A stretch of 35,517 bases of DNA from Aurantimonas marianensis. GTDB taxonomy: Bacteria; Pseudomonadota; Alphaproteobacteria; Rhizobiales; Rhizobiaceae. The stretch is taken from assembly GCF_024195285.1 (NCBI RefSeq), contig NZ_JALHBS010000082.1, forward strand, positions 1 to 35,517, given 5' to 3'. The notes under the pieces are model-generated. The model was not told where the DNA came from. It ran no database searches and saw only the letters and a list, made by a program, of their open reading frames with translations. Of this stretch, positions 1 to 9,406 are shown piece by piece. Each line of letters opens with the position of its first letter. Position 1 is the first letter of the stretch. The position numbers and the translations under genes were made by a program.

Positions 1-203
1 AGCGGTCCGCCGAGGTGACGGTCCGCTATCTCGGCCTCGACGGCACCATGCACGAAGAGACGGCGGACGGCATTCTGGCGACCTGTCTCCTGCATGAGAT
101 CGATCATCTCGACGGCGTCCTGTTCATCGACCACATCTCCAAGCTGAAGCGCGACATGGTGGTGAAGAAGTTCACCAAGGCGGCTCGCCGGGCCATCGCG
201 TGA
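1..203 (+). CDS. def: Peptide deformylase, C-terminal part (cut by window edge)
   Basis: Removes the formyl group from the N-terminal methionine of new proteins in the cytoplasm. Only the last 67 or so codons are here; the frame is open to the left edge, so the start lies outside the window. The metal-binding motif HEIDHLDG (HExxH, with two metal-ligand histidines and the catalytic glutamate) is present, followed by the usual [11 protein letters not shown] stretch and a basic C-terminal helix. The stop lies 7 bp before fmt, which supplies the matching formyltransferase, so the two enzymes of the formylation cycle are probably co-transcribed. The GTG at position 15 is inside the domain and is not the real start. 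Confidence 0.96.
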   Translation, partial: RSAEVTVRYLGLDGTMHEETADGILATCLLHEIDHLDGVLFIDHISKLKRDMVVKKFTKAARRAIA

Positions 204-210
204 GAAGGCG

Positions 211-1170
211 ATGACGCTGCGCGTGGTCTTCATGGGGACGCCCGCCTTCGCGGTGCCGACCTTGCGCGCGATCCACGCCGCCGGCCATGACATTGCCGCC
301 GTCTACACACAGCCGCCGCGCAAGGCCGGACGCCGGGGCCTGATCCTGAGCCCTTCCCCCGTTCAGACCGAAGCCGAACGGCTGGGGCTGGATGTCCGCA
401 CGCCGCTGAACTTCAAGGACGAGGCGGAGATCGCGGCCTTCGCGGCGCTTAAGGCAGACGTCGCAATCGTCGTCGCCTACGGCCTTTTGCTGCCGCGCGC
501 GATCCTCGGCGCCCCGCGTCATGGCTGTCTCAACGCTCACGGCTCGCTGCTGCCGCGCTGGCGCGGCGCCGCGCCGATCCAGCGCGCGATCGAGGCGGGC
601 GACGCCACTACCGGCATGATGGTGATGCGCATGGAAGCCGGCCTCGACACCGGTCCGGTGGCGCTGACGGCCGAGACACCGATCGGCGAAGCCGAGACGG
701 CGGGCGAGTTGCACGACCGGCTGGCGACGATGTCGGCCGATCTGATGGCCGAGGCGCTGGAAAAGCTTGAAGCCGGCACCCTGACCTTCGAGGATCAGGA
801 TGCGATAGCCGCGCGAACCGGACGCCAGCCGGTCTATGCGCGCAAGATCGACAAGGCCGAGGCCGCGCTCGACTTTGCCGGCGACGCCCGGCTGATCGCC
901 GCCAGGATCAACGCTTTCTCGCCGTTTCCGGGCGCCTGGACGACGATGTCGTTCGGCGCCGGGCCGGAGCGGGTGAAGATCCTGCGCGCCAGGGCCGAGA
1001 CCGGCTCGGGCGCACCGGGCACGCTTCTGGACGACCGTCTGCTCGTCGCCTGCGGTTCGGGCGCGGTCCGTTTTCTGGAACTGCAGCGCGCCGGCGGCAA
1101 GCCGATGCCGGCGGAAGAGCTTTTGAGAGGTACGCCGGTGCCTATGGGTCATGTAATCGGCGGCGCCTGA
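211..1170 (+). CDS. fmt: Methionyl-tRNA formyltransferase
   Basis: Formylates the amino group of methionyl-initiator tRNA with 10-formyl-tetrahydrofolate. The 319 residues match the family's usual length (about 310-320). The N-terminal formyltransferase domain carries the active-site set N108, H110 and D146 within [18 protein letters not shown] and AGLDTGPV. The C-terminal part, from about residue 205, is the tRNA-binding domain. The ATG follows a GAGAAGG ribosome site that overlaps the end of def. Its stop codon overlaps the truA start (TGATG), so def, fmt and truA look like one operon. Confidence 0.97.
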   Translation: MTLRVVFMGTPAFAVPTLRAIHAAGHDIAAVYTQPPRKAGRRGLILSPSPVQTEAERLGLDVRTPLNFKDEAEIAAFAALKADVAIVVAYGLLLPRAILGAPRHGCLNAHGSLLPRWRGAAPIQRAIEAGDATTGMMVMRMEAGLDTGPVALTAETPIGEAETAGELHDRLATMSADLMAEALEKLEAGTLTFEDQDAIAARTGRQPVYARKIDKAEAALDFAGDARLIAARINAFSPFPGAWTTMSFGAGPERVKILRARAETGSGAPGTLLDDRLLVACGSGAVRFLELQRAGGKPMPAEELLRGTPVPMGHVIGGA

Positions 1171-1949
1171 TGCCCCGATACAAACTCACCATCGAGTACA
1201 ACGGCAAGCCCTATTGCGGCTGGCAGCGCCAAGCCAGCGACCCGTCGGTGCAGGAGGCCGTCGAGACGGCCGTGACCGGTTTTTCCGGCGAGACGGCGAC
1301 GCTGTTCGGCGCCGGGCGGACCGACGCCGGCGTCCATGCCACCGGCCAGGTCGCCCATCTGGACCTGTCGCGCGAGTGGGACTGCGGCGTCGTGCGCGAC
1401 GCGCTGAACGCCCATCTGCGCGGCGAGGCCGTCGCGATTCTCGACGTCGAGCGGGTCCCAGACGATTTCGACGCCCGCTTTTCCGCCCGCAAGCGGCATT
1501 ATCTCTACCGCATCTTCAATCGCCGGCCGCCGCCGGCGCTGCTGACCGGTCAGGTCTGGTGGGTCTCCAAACCGCTCGCCATCGACGCGATGCATCATGC
1601 TGCCCAGCGCCTCGTCGGCACCCACGATTTCAACACCTTCCGCTCCGCCCACTGCCAGGCGAAGAACCCGATCCGCACGCTCGAGCGCCTCGACATCGTC
1701 AAGGGACCCGGCGACGAGATCCACATCCACGCCATGGCGCAGTCCTTCCTTCACAACCAGATCCGGTCCTTCGCCGGGACGCTGAAGCTCGTCGGCGAAC
1801 ACCGCTGGAGCGAGGAAGACCTCGTCGCCGCGTTGAAATCGCGCGACCGCACCCGCTGCGGCCCGGTCGCGCCGGCGGACGGGCTGTATCTGACGCGGAT
1901 CGAATATGGCACGGCACCGAAGCGGACACTGCCACCCTATCCAGGTTGA
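1170..1949 (+). CDS. truA: tRNA pseudouridine(38-40) synthase
   Basis: Converts uridines 38-40 of the tRNA anticodon arm to pseudouridine. The 259-residue product has the TruA signature [11 protein letters not shown] at residues 47-57 with the catalytic aspartate D52. Also visible are the motifs RKRHYLYRI and HDFNTFR and a conserved C-terminal region (GLYLTRIEY). The ATG shares one base with the fmt stop codon (TGATG), which suggests translational coupling. The gene ends 10 bp from the convergent membrane-protein gene, with no hairpin terminator visible in between. Confidence 0.97.
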   Translation: MPRYKLTIEYNGKPYCGWQRQASDPSVQEAVETAVTGFSGETATLFGAGRTDAGVHATGQVAHLDLSREWDCGVVRDALNAHLRGEAVAILDVERVPDDFDARFSARKRHYLYRIFNRRPPPALLTGQVWWVSKPLAIDAMHHAAQRLVGTHDFNTFRSAHCQAKNPIRTLERLDIVKGPGDEIHIHAMAQSFLHNQIRSFAGTLKLVGEHRWSEEDLVAALKSRDRTRCGPVAPADGLYLTRIEYGTAPKRTLPPYPG

Positions 1950-1959
1950 TCCTGAGCGA

Positions 1960-2550
1960 TCAGATCAGCGCAATACCGGTCACGTCCATCACCGCGCCAT
2001 AGCTGACCAGGGCACCGACGATCATCAGCACGGTGACCGCCACGGCGCCGCCGAGATCCTTGCCGGTGGCGAAGAAGATCAGCCGCACGGTGAGCGCGAT
2101 CGACGCGATGGTCACGAGCGTGCCGAGCAGCGCCGTTCCGCCGCCCATGCCGACAAAAAGCACGATCAGCCAATAGGGCGCGAAAACCCAGGCCAGCATG
2201 GCACCGCCCCAATTGGTGGCGACCACCAGCGGCACGATCTTGCGGGAGTAGCCGATCGGCTTGGCGACCAGCATCAGGACGAGGATCGGCAGCACCCAGG
2301 CGAGAATATCGGCCAGAGCGTGCGCGCCATAGACGGCGACTGGACCCATGTCGGTGACCCGGCCTTCGCCCTGGACCGACTCGAACTCGATCCAGGACAG
2401 GGCGATCGGCGGCAGCGCCACCACGATGGCCGAAAAGGACTGCCAGAAGCCGTCGGCGGACAGATCGAGACGCTTCAGCCCCTCGCTCCGGCCGGCCATC
2501 AGCAAGGCGGCGCCCGAGAAAAACCGGACGATATCGTCGATGCTCGGCAT
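1960..2550 (-). CDS. Small integral membrane protein of unknown function downstream of dapE
   Basis: I do not recognise the function. The 196-residue product has about five hydrophobic segments, for example ALADILAWVLPILVLML and AMLAWVFAPYWLIVLFVG, separated by short loops, and no signal peptide. A resemblance to the Yip1-type membrane family is possible but not demonstrated. An in-frame start further upstream (2682) would overlap dapE extensively. The ATG at 2550, 4 bp after the dapE stop, starts the plausible protein (MPSIDDIVRFF). Spacing argues for co-transcription with dapE and translational coupling. Confidence 0.75.
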   Translation of the reverse strand: MPSIDDIVRFFSGAALLMAGRSEGLKRLDLSADGFWQSFSAIVVALPPIALSWIEFESVQGEGRVTDMGPVAVYGAHALADILAWVLPILVLMLVAKPIGYSRKIVPLVVATNWGGAMLAWVFAPYWLIVLFVGMGGGTALLGTLVTIASIALTVRLIFFATGKDLGGAVAVTVLMIVGALVSYGAVMDVTGIALI

Positions 2551-2554
2551 CAGG

Positions 2555-3739
2555 TCAGGCGTGGGCGGTGAACCAGCGGGCGATGAAGGCTTCATAGATC
2601 CTCGTCCGTTCCTCGAGGTCGGACAGGGCCACCCGTTCGTTGGCCATGTGCATAGTCTTGCCGACAAGACCGAATTCCACAACCGGGCAGTAATCCTTGA
2701 TGAAACGCGCGTCCGAAGTGCCGCCCGACGTCGAGAGCTCCGGCTGGCGCCCGGTCACCTCCTCGACGGCGTCGATCAGCGACCGGGTCAGGGCGTCGTC
2801 GCGCGTCAGAAACGCTTCGGCCGGACGCTCGCGCCACAGGATCTCGAACGTCGCGGCCTCGCGGCCGGGACGAAATCGCTGCGAGGCCGCGGCCGCTTCG
2901 ATGCGGCGCGTCAGCTCGCGCTTGAGGCTCTCCGGGGTCCAGCGATCGCTGAAGCGGACGTTGAAGCACAGGCGCGCGCGCGCCGGAACCACGTTGACCG
3001 AGGGATTGCCGGTATCGATCGATGTGATTTCGAGGGTGGAGGCTGGAAAGCGTTCGGATCCGGCATCGAGCGGTTCGGCCATCAGCGCCTCGGCGATCGC
3101 AACGACCGCGCGCACCGGGTTGTCCGCCAGATGCGGATAGGCGACATGGCCCTGTCGGCCGCAGACCCGCACTTCCGCCGAGAGCGAGCCGCGCCGGCCG
3201 ACCTTGATCATGTCGCCGAGTACATCCCGGTTGGTCGGTTCGCCGACGAGACAGGCGTCGAAATTTTCGCCTCGGCCCCTGGCCCACTCCAGGAGCTTGG
3301 CCGTGCCGTTCACCGCCGGCCCCTCCTCGTCGCCGGTGATCAGCAGCGAGACGCGGCCCGCCGGGGCGCCGTGACGGGCGACATGGCGCCCATAAGCGGC
3401 GGCGAAGGCGGCGATGCCGCCCTTCATGTCGACCGCGCCGCGCCCGTAGAGCTCGCCGTCGACGATCGCCGCCGAGAACGGACCCTCCCGCCAGTCGCTG
3501 GCCTCGCCCGGCGGCACCACGTCGGTGTGCCCGGCAAAGACCAGATGCGGGCCGGATGTCCCGGCGCGGGCGAAGAGATTCTCGACATCGGGCGTACCCT
3601 GATCGGAAAACACCGGGCGCTCGACCGCGAATCCGAGCGGCGCCAGCATGGCTTCGAGCGTGGCCAGCGCGCCGCCCTCGTCAGGGGTCACCGACGGGCA
3701 ACGGATCAGGCGGGAGAGAATGTCGACGGGATCGGTCAT
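2555..3739 (-). CDS. dapE: Succinyl-diaminopimelate desuccinylase
   Basis: Zinc hydrolase of the lysine/diaminopimelate pathway that splits N-succinyl-LL-diaminopimelate; it works in the same succinyl branch as DapD, encoded about 2 kb away. From the ATG at 3739 the product has 394 residues. Metal ligands and catalytic residues are visible in order: H71 and D73 in AGHTDVVPPGE, D104 in AVDMKGG, E138/E139 in TGDEEGP, E167 in LVGEPT, and a histidine near residue 364 in KTMHMANE. The start is uncertain: another ATG lies 9 bp upstream at 3748, and neither has a strong ribosome site. MTDPVDIL fits what I recall of related N-termini. Confidence 0.95.
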   Translation of the reverse strand: MTDPVDILSRLIRCPSVTPDEGGALATLEAMLAPLGFAVERPVFSDQGTPDVENLFARAGTSGPHLVFAGHTDVVPPGEASDWREGPFSAAIVDGELYGRGAVDMKGGIAAFAAAYGRHVARHGAPAGRVSLLITGDEEGPAVNGTAKLLEWARGRGENFDACLVGEPTNRDVLGDMIKVGRRGSLSAEVRVCGRQGHVAYPHLADNPVRAVVAIAEALMAEPLDAGSERFPASTLEITSIDTGNPSVNVVPARARLCFNVRFSDRWTPESLKRELTRRIEAAAASQRFRPGREAATFEILWRERPAEAFLTRDDALTRSLIDAVEEVTGRQPELSTSGGTSDARFIKDYCPVVEFGLVGKTMHMANERVALSDLEERTRIYEAFIARWFTAHA

Positions 3740-3906
3740 CTTTGTCATGGCCGCGTCAGATAAATCAATTGATGCAGTCGCGCCACAGCCGCTTGACAAG
3801 CCGACCGTGACGAGGCTGGAAATCGCGCTCCGGCCCGGCTTGCCACCTTTCCGCCGCGATGCGGACGAACGGAATGGGCGCGGCCCGTTTGTTGAGGGAA
3901 AAGTGC

Positions 3907-4872
3907 ATGCGAGTGTCGGAGTTCATCAGCCCAGCGACAAGGCGCGCCGTTATGGTGCCGGCGTTCGCCATCGTCGCCATTGCGAGCCTTTCCGGTTGCG
4001 TCGCCGGCGGCTCGCCGCTGGTGACCGCGCTCGACTCCGCAACAACCGATAAGGTTGCGGTGACAACCGAGGCGGAGGTCGCGGCCCTGTCGACCGGGAT
4101 CGCCCCGTCCGACGGCGACGTGAAGATCGCGAGCCGCGAGGCGAAGCAGGCCGCCGAACGCGGCACCATCTCCGGCAGCGCCGCCCTCGACCGGATGATC
4201 GAGGAACACGCGGTCGAAAACGGCATCCCGCCGGCTCTGGCCTATGCGGTCGTGCGCGTCGAAAGCCGCTACAATCCGAAGGCGCGCGGCGCCGGCGGCG
4301 TCTACGGCCTCAGCCAGATCAAGCCGGCGACCGCCCGCAGCATGGGTTTCTCCGGCTCGGCCAATGCCCTTTACGACCCGGACACCAATCTGACCTACGG
4401 CATGAAATATCTGAAGGGCGCCTGGGAACAGGGCGGCCGCGACGTTTGCAAGGCGTCGATGAAATACAAGGGCGGCCTGCGCACCACACGGATGAGCAAA
4501 TCGGCCGCCCGCTACTGCTCCGCCGTCAAGGCGCATATGGCCGAGATCGTCAAACGGCGGCGGATGCCGGCGGCCGTCGAAGCACAGGTCGAGGACACGA
4601 GCCTCGTCGAAACCCTGGTCGCGGCGGTGACGCCGGCAGCCGAACCGTCGGCGGCCGCGAAGGCGAAAGGCCGCGCTCTTTCGGCCGAACCGGTTCCCAC
4701 CGCGGCGCCGGCGCCGATCGTGGCGCCACCGGCCGGGAGCGCCACAGCGGCAGGTGACGCGGCGCTGCCGAAGGGCGGCGAGGCCACCAAGGGCGGCCGC
4801 ATCGCCGCCGCTGACGCAACCGTCGCGGACGATGCCGCGCTCGCCGAGCGCATGGCCGGAACCGCCGAGTAG
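3907..4872 (+). CDS. Lipoprotein lytic transglycosylase (SLT domain)
   Basis: Predicted peptidoglycan-cleaving enzyme of the periplasm. From the ATG at 3907 the product has 321 residues, with a lipoprotein signal ending in the lipobox LSGC (C31). An upstream ATG at 3859 lacks this logic, while 3907 has GAGGGA 7 bp ahead. The SLT domain spans roughly residues 93-190: ALDRMIEEHA, the probable catalytic glutamate E119 in VRVESRYNP, then GVYGLSQIKPATA and a YGMKYL segment. After the domain comes a 120-residue Ala/Pro/Glu-rich tail without recognisable domain, perhaps a flexible spacer. It is convergent with the next gene, 7 bp apart. Confidence 0.88.
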   Translation: MRVSEFISPATRRAVMVPAFAIVAIASLSGCVAGGSPLVTALDSATTDKVAVTTEAEVAALSTGIAPSDGDVKIASREAKQAAERGTISGSAALDRMIEEHAVENGIPPALAYAVVRVESRYNPKARGAGGVYGLSQIKPATARSMGFSGSANALYDPDTNLTYGMKYLKGAWEQGGRDVCKASMKYKGGLRTTRMSKSAARYCSAVKAHMAEIVKRRRMPAAVEAQVEDTSLVETLVAAVTPAAEPSAAAKAKGRALSAEPVPTAAPAPIVAPPAGSATAAGDAALPKGGEATKGGRIAAADATVADDAALAERMAGTAE

Positions 4873-4879
4873 GCTCCGG

Positions 4880-5650
4880 TCAGTCGCGATCGACGACGAC
4901 GAGCATCGGCCCCAGCCGGTCGCGGCGGTGGTCGATGCCGGCATCGGGATAGTAAAGGCTCGACACCTTGCCGTCGAAGAACAGCGCGTCGCGGCAGCCG
5001 AGCCGATCCCGGAAGAAGGTCGCGAAATCCCAGAAATTCACCGGCTGGCGCGACAGGACGAGCCTGACCGTGCGGCCGTCCTCGCCGGCGCAGACGCCGT
5101 TGCGCACGTAGCGGCTGTCGGAGCCGTCGATGAAGCGGGGATGCAGCCGGCCGTCGATCAAAAGCATCGGCCCCGACTGCGTGGCGAGCTCCGGCGTGTG
5201 GTCACCGGCGAGATAGCGCCCGGTATCGCGGACCTGCGCCTTGCCGTCCTCGATGAAGAACACCCCGTTCGGCTGCATCGAGAAGTTGCCGCTGCCGGTA
5301 CCGCGCACCGCGTCCTTCAGCACGCGCCCATCCTGTACGGCAAGACCGACGGCACGGCGGTCCTCGTGATACATGCCGGCATTCATGATCAGCCGCACGC
5401 GCCGGCCGCCAACGCTCGCGGCCGCCTTGGCGAAGGTCTCGTAAGGTTGTCCCGCCGCGTCCTCGGCCCGCAGCATCACCGCGTAGCGGTCGAGCGGAAC
5501 CTCGCAGACGATGTACTCGACGCCGGCCGCGGTCTCGGTCCGGCACGGGCCCTGGTGATCCGCCGGTATCGCCGGGGCCGGCTGCAGCCAGCCGAACAGG
5601 CCGCCGAGCGCGGCGAGCGACAACGGCCAGAAGGATTGCAGTCTCGCCAT
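4880..5650 (-). CDS. Secreted phosphodiester glycosidase-like protein (DUF2233 / NAGPA-type)
   Basis: Predicted exported protein of the phosphodiester-glycosidase fold (related to the human uncovering enzyme). The bacterial substrate is unknown but probably a cell-surface or extracellular sugar phosphate. The ATG at 5650 is preceded by GAGG and starts a signal-like N-terminus (MARLQSFWPLSLAALGG), giving 256 residues. Family blocks are easy to see: LIMNAGMYHEDRRAVGL, GNFSMQPNGVFFI, ATQSGPMLLIDGRLHPRF, PVNFWDFATFFRDRLGC and ALFFDGKVSSLYYP. It lies 45 bp after dapD in the same direction and may be co-transcribed. The assignment to the family is confident, the biochemical role is not. Confidence 0.85.
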   Translation of the reverse strand: MARLQSFWPLSLAALGGLFGWLQPAPAIPADHQGPCRTETAAGVEYIVCEVPLDRYAVMLRAEDAAGQPYETFAKAAASVGGRRVRLIMNAGMYHEDRRAVGLAVQDGRVLKDAVRGTGSGNFSMQPNGVFFIEDGKAQVRDTGRYLAGDHTPELATQSGPMLLIDGRLHPRFIDGSDSRYVRNGVCAGEDGRTVRLVLSRQPVNFWDFATFFRDRLGCRDALFFDGKVSSLYYPDAGIDHRRDRLGPMLVVVDRD

Positions 5651-5695
5651 ATCATCCTCGCTCCGACCGAGGCCGATCAAGCCCGGACAGCCGCG

Positions 5696-6550
5696 TCAGT
5701 TGCGCAGCAGCTCGTTGATCGAGGTCTTCGAGCGGGTGCGCTCGTCGACCCGCTTGACGATGACGGCGCAGTAAAGGCTCGGGCCGGGTTCGCCATTGCC
5801 CATCGGCTTGCCGGGCAGCGCCCCGGCGACGACCACCGAATAGGGCGGCACCTCGCCATAGCTGATCTCGCCGGTGGCCCGGTCGACGATCTTGGTCGAC
5901 TGGCCGATGAACACGCCCATGCCGAGCACCGAGCCCTCGCGCACGATGCAGCCCTCGACCACTTCCGAGCGCGCGCCGATGAAGCAATTGTCCTCGATGA
6001 TCGTCGGGCCGGCCTGCATCGGTTCCAGCACGCCGCCGATGCCGACACCGCCCGACAGATGGACGTTCTTGCCGATCTGGGCGCAGGAGCCGACGGTCGC
6101 CCAGCCGTCGACCATCGTACCCTCGTCGACATAGGCGCCGAGATTGACGAAGGACGGCATCAGGACGACATCCTTGCCGATATGGGCCGAGCGCCGGACG
6201 ATGGCACCGGGGACAGCCCGCAACCCGGCTTCGCGGAAGCGCGCCTCATCCCAGCCGGCGAATTTCGACGGCACCTTGTCCCACCAGGTCGCTCCGCCGG
6301 GACCACCCTCGATGACCTGCATGTCGTTGAGCCGGAACGACAACAGCACCGCCTTCTTCAGCCACTGATGCACCGTCCACTGACCGTCGCCGCCGCGGGT
6401 GGCGACGCGCGCCTCGCCGCGATCGAGCAGGTCGAGCGCCGCGTCGACGGCGTCGCGGATCTCGCCCGTGGTCGAAGCCGAAACGCTGTCGCGGTCATCG
6501 AAGGCTCGTTCGATCGTGGTTTCGAGAGCGGCGCGGTCGGGCGCTGACAT
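5696..6550 (-). CDS. dapD: 2,3,4,5-tetrahydropyridine-2,6-dicarboxylate N-succinyltransferase
   Basis: Adds succinyl to tetrahydrodipicolinate in diaminopimelate/lysine synthesis, the first step of the branch that DapE completes. The product has 284 residues. The left-handed beta-helix hexapeptide repeats run through the middle ([18 protein letters not shown], then [39 protein letters not shown]). An N-terminal helical domain precedes them. The ATG at 6550 has AGGAG 8 bp upstream. A TTG two codons earlier would sit too close to that site. The gene is divergent from the LOG gene, sharing a 152-bp intergenic region. Confidence 0.97.
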   Translation of the reverse strand: MSAPDRAALETTIERAFDDRDSVSASTTGEIRDAVDAALDLLDRGEARVATRGGDGQWTVHQWLKKAVLLSFRLNDMQVIEGGPGGATWWDKVPSKFAGWDEARFREAGLRAVPGAIVRRSAHIGKDVVLMPSFVNLGAYVDEGTMVDGWATVGSCAQIGKNVHLSGGVGIGGVLEPMQAGPTIIEDNCFIGARSEVVEGCIVREGSVLGMGVFIGQSTKIVDRATGEISYGEVPPYSVVVAGALPGKPMGNGEPGPSLYCAVIVKRVDERTRSKTSINELLRN

Positions 6551-6702
6551 CGGCAAAACTCCTGAAAATCGGGGGGCTTCAGAGCCTCAAGACCCTGTCC
6601 AAATCGGCGCGGACCCTAGTTGAAGGGGTCGAAGCGGTCAATCGAACCGCTCGGGCAAACCGCCCGCGTAAACCGCACAAGCAAACTGACGAGGCCTCGA
6701 TT

Positions 6703-7551
6703 ATGCAGCAGCCACCCCGCGACCAGCATGGCTGGGATCCGTTTCCAAGTTCGCAGCGGGACAAGGAGGCCACCAGGGAGCAGGAACACACGCCGCAGAC
6801 GCTGTCGCCGACCTACCGCCTCGCCTTCGACGACGCCGACTTCCTGACCCGTGAGGAAATGCGCGGCGTCCGGCTGCAGCTGGAACTGATGAAGCCGGAG
6901 ATGGCGCTGATCGAGGCGGGCATCCTGTCCACCGTCGTCCTGTTCGGCGGCGCCCGTATCCCCGAGCCCGGCACCGATGCCTGGGCGGCCAAGAACGAGA
7001 CGCAGAAGCGCAATCTGGAAGCCAACGCCCGCTTCTACGACGAGGCGCGCAATTTCGCGCAACTGGCTTCGCAGCATTCGGCGGACAGTTCCGGCGGCAA
7101 GGAATTCGTCATCGTCACCGGCGGCGGCCCGGGCATCATGGAGGCCGGCAATCGCGGCGCCGCGGATGTCGACGCGGTATCGATCGCGCTGAACATCACC
7201 CTGCCGCACGAGCAGGCGCCGAACCATTTCGCGACGCCAGACCTGTCGTTCAATTTCCACTATTTCGCGATCCGCAAGATGCACTTCCTGCTGCGGGCGA
7301 AGGCGATGGCGATCTTCCCGGGCGGCTTCGGCACCATGGACGAGCTGTTCGAGGCCCTGACGCTGATCCAGACCCAGCGGATGCAGCGCATCCCGGTGAT
7401 CCTGTTTGGCGAGGAGTTCTGGCGGCGGGTACTCAATTTCGAGGTGTTGGCCGAGGAGGGCACGATCGCGCCGGAGGATCTCGACCTCATCACTTTCGCC
7501 GACACGGCCGAGGCCGGCTGGGAGGCGATCCGGACTTTTTACGAGTTCTAG
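6703..7551 (+). CDS. LOG family (TIGR00730-type) nucleotide 5'-monophosphate phosphoribohydrolase
   Basis: Rossmann-fold protein of the lysine-decarboxylase-like/LOG family; characterised members release the base from nucleoside monophosphates (in plants this activates cytokinins). The 282-residue product has the family signature: VTGGGPGIMEAGNRGA for nucleotide binding, RKMHFLLRAKA, and PGGFGTMDELFE, the PGGxGTxxE active-site motif. The N-terminal 45 residues are polar and probably unstructured. An ATG with GAGG 8 bp upstream sets the start. It reads alone, divergent from dapD and convergent with the ChaN-like gene. The physiological substrate cannot be read from sequence. Confidence 0.9.
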   Translation: MQQPPRDQHGWDPFPSSQRDKEATREQEHTPQTLSPTYRLAFDDADFLTREEMRGVRLQLELMKPEMALIEAGILSTVVLFGGARIPEPGTDAWAAKNETQKRNLEANARFYDEARNFAQLASQHSADSSGGKEFVIVTGGGPGIMEAGNRGAADVDAVSIALNITLPHEQAPNHFATPDLSFNFHYFAIRKMHFLLRAKAMAIFPGGFGTMDELFEALTLIQTQRMQRIPVILFGEEFWRRVLNFEVLAEEGTIAPEDLDLITFADTAEAGWEAIRTFYEF

Positions 7552-7667
7552 TGGGCCGACCACCAGCACCTTATGACGCTCGTGGATTTTTCGAGCTTGA
7601 CGTTTGATCCCGGGTCAGCCGCGAATGGGTATCGATTGTCGACTTCAATCCGCTGGCGCGTCGTCGG

Positions 7668-9002
7668 TCAGTCGGCGCTCGCGCCCATCCGTGCGCGCAG
7701 TTCGGCACAGCGGTCGCTGACATTCTGGCGTGGCGTGAAGATGGTAAAATCGAACGGGGCCGGCGTCGCCGACGTCAGCCCATAGTCCGCCGGCCGGCCT
7801 TCGCCCTCGGCGCCCTCGACCATCTGCACCGACACCGCGCGCGATTGCGGCTCGCGCTCGGCCAGGATCGCCGGTACGGCCCAGTCATTGCGGACATGAC
7901 CGGAACCGGCGATCAGCACCGCGCTGCCGGTCTCGCCGGCCGCGCCGATCATCGCTTCCGCCAACGCCGCGTCGCGGGCCCGCTGCACCAGCGTCATCGG
8001 CGCGATCGCGCCGTCCGGCATCAGCCCGCAATGGGCCTCGCGTATCGTTTCGGCCAGTTCCGCCGATTGCGCCGCCGGCATTGGATCGTCCAGTCGCCAC
8101 CGTCGCCGCGCATCGCCCTCCGGGAGCGCCGCGACGCCGTCCTCGGCGATCGCGCGAACGGTCTTGCGATCGAGATTGCCCGCCCGGATCGGCAGATCGT
8201 TCGCGACGGCGGATTCGAAGATCGGCCGATACAGCGAAAAGTCCGGCCAGCCTCGCTCCGCCCATTCGAGACGTTCGGCGAGCGTTTCCAGATTCTTGTC
8301 CGGGTCTTCCTCGAACGCCGCCAGCTTCCCGGCAAAGCCTTGCGGGATCATTTCGAAGACCACCGAGGGCTTGGCGCCCAATTTCGCCAGCCCGCCCACG
8401 ATGTCCGCCTGGATCAGATGATGGTCGGGATTGTCGTGGATTTCGCCGAGCAGCACGTAGCGGGCCCCGTGCGCCGCGCCCAACAGCGCGTCCTGGCTCG
8501 ACGGCGTGCCATCGGCACCGAAGACCGCGCCGACCAGCGGGTTGTCGGCGAAATATTCGGACTGCCAGGCGGACGCCGTGGCTTCGGCTGGTTTGTCGAG
8601 CATTGCGGGCTGGCGCCCCGTCGAAGCGTCCCCGGACGACTCGGCGATTATCAGGGCTTCGGCCTTGGCGTCGCCGGCGGCGGCCAGACGCTGCAGCGAG
8701 CGCGCCGCTTTGGGCACCGTCTGAGCGGGCAGGAGGCTGTTCGCGGGGATTATCTCCGCCGCATGGTCACCAGCACCATCGAAGGGCTCGACGGTCGCCA
8801 CGGCGACCTCGGAAAACGGGTCGTCGCCATCGCGGCGATAGGAAACCGCGACCCGCGCTTCGCGCGCCGGCGGCACGAATTCTGCCGTCTCGGCGGCTTC
8901 ACTGGGGACCGTCTGCGGCAGGCGGTCGGCGGTCCCGACGAAAACAGTGCCGAGCCCTGTCAGCAGCACGATGCTGGATGGAATCCAGACGGAACGGTTC
9001 AA
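7668..9002 (-). CDS. ChaN-like (haem-binding uptake/DUF399) family protein, TTG start
   Basis: Family related to ChaN of Gram-negative bacteria, linked to haem/iron handling; the function of this member is inferred only. Family motifs are LLGEIHDNPDHHLIQ, VFEMIPQGF, RAGNLDRKT and LIAGSGHVRNDWAVP. I place the start at TTG 9002 because a GGGGGGAAG ribosome site lies just upstream and the protein then begins with a good signal or anchor segment (NRSVWIPSSIVLLTGLGTVF). This gives 444 residues. Open frame continues upstream to 9254 but adds only a composition-biased, unconvincing stretch. About 160 residues between the N-terminal segment and the ChaN domain are unassigned, longer than in simple ChaN proteins. 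Confidence 0.8.
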   Translation of the reverse strand: MNRSVWIPSSIVLLTGLGTVFVGTADRLPQTVPSEAAETAEFVPPAREARVAVSYRRDGDDPFSEVAVATVEPFDGAGDHAAEIIPANSLLPAQTVPKAARSLQRLAAAGDAKAEALIIAESSGDASTGRQPAMLDKPAEATASAWQSEYFADNPLVGAVFGADGTPSSQDALLGAAHGARYVLLGEIHDNPDHHLIQADIVGGLAKLGAKPSVVFEMIPQGFAGKLAAFEEDPDKNLETLAERLEWAERGWPDFSLYRPIFESAVANDLPIRAGNLDRKTVRAIAEDGVAALPEGDARRRWRLDDPMPAAQSAELAETIREAHCGLMPDGAIAPMTLVQRARDAALAEAMIGAAGETGSAVLIAGSGHVRNDWAVPAILAEREPQSRAVSVQMVEGAEGEGRPADYGLTSATPAPFDFTIFTPRQNVSDRCAELRARMGASAD

Positions 9003-9406
9003 ACGGCTTCCCCCCGACGCTGATGGGAGACGCGCGCGAATCGCGTCGCCATCGATCGGCGAAAGATCGGCACAGGATGTGGCGAAACTATTGCAGCAGC
9101 GACCGTTTCGGGGGGAAAACCCCGGAAAACGCGATTTCATCGACGAATTCTTGAGATTTTGCGTCAACGTACCCGCCGGAGAGGGTCGGACGGCCCGATT
9201 CTCGTGTTCGGACCGTCCGCGTCGCCTCCCCAGGCAACTCCCGCCGCGTGGCACTGCGAATGGACTTCGCGTGCCCTCCTCGGGTTCCGCAGGATTGGCA
9301 TACAGAGCGCTCCGCCGACGCGATAGGGATACCCCGCAACACCCCGACGCTTTCGATCCGCATCATCAACGAAGGCTTAAATTAGCTGTGGATGACGGAC
9401 GCATCG
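9003..9406. other. 404-bp gap without a supported gene
   Basis: This stretch separates the ChaN-like gene from the MltB-type gene; both are read leftward. It should contain the promoter of the ChaN-like gene. A short reading frame at 9088-9369 has no ribosome site and no protein-like composition. A G-rich/C-rich imperfect inverted repeat lies near 9104-9130, without a clear role. I see no RNA gene or mobile element. Confidence 0.5.

Noticed and set aside
172-1152. Long open frame on the minus strand across fmt
   Set aside because: Arg/Ala/Gly-rich translation with no family motif; it is the antisense shadow common in high-GC coding DNA. The many long frames opposite dapE, dnaX, yejA, yejF and the Nudix gene were rejected for the same reason.
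9088-9369. 93-codon frame in the gap between the ChaN-like and MltB genes
   Set aside because: No ribosome site, no recognisable composition, and it overlaps the likely promoter region.
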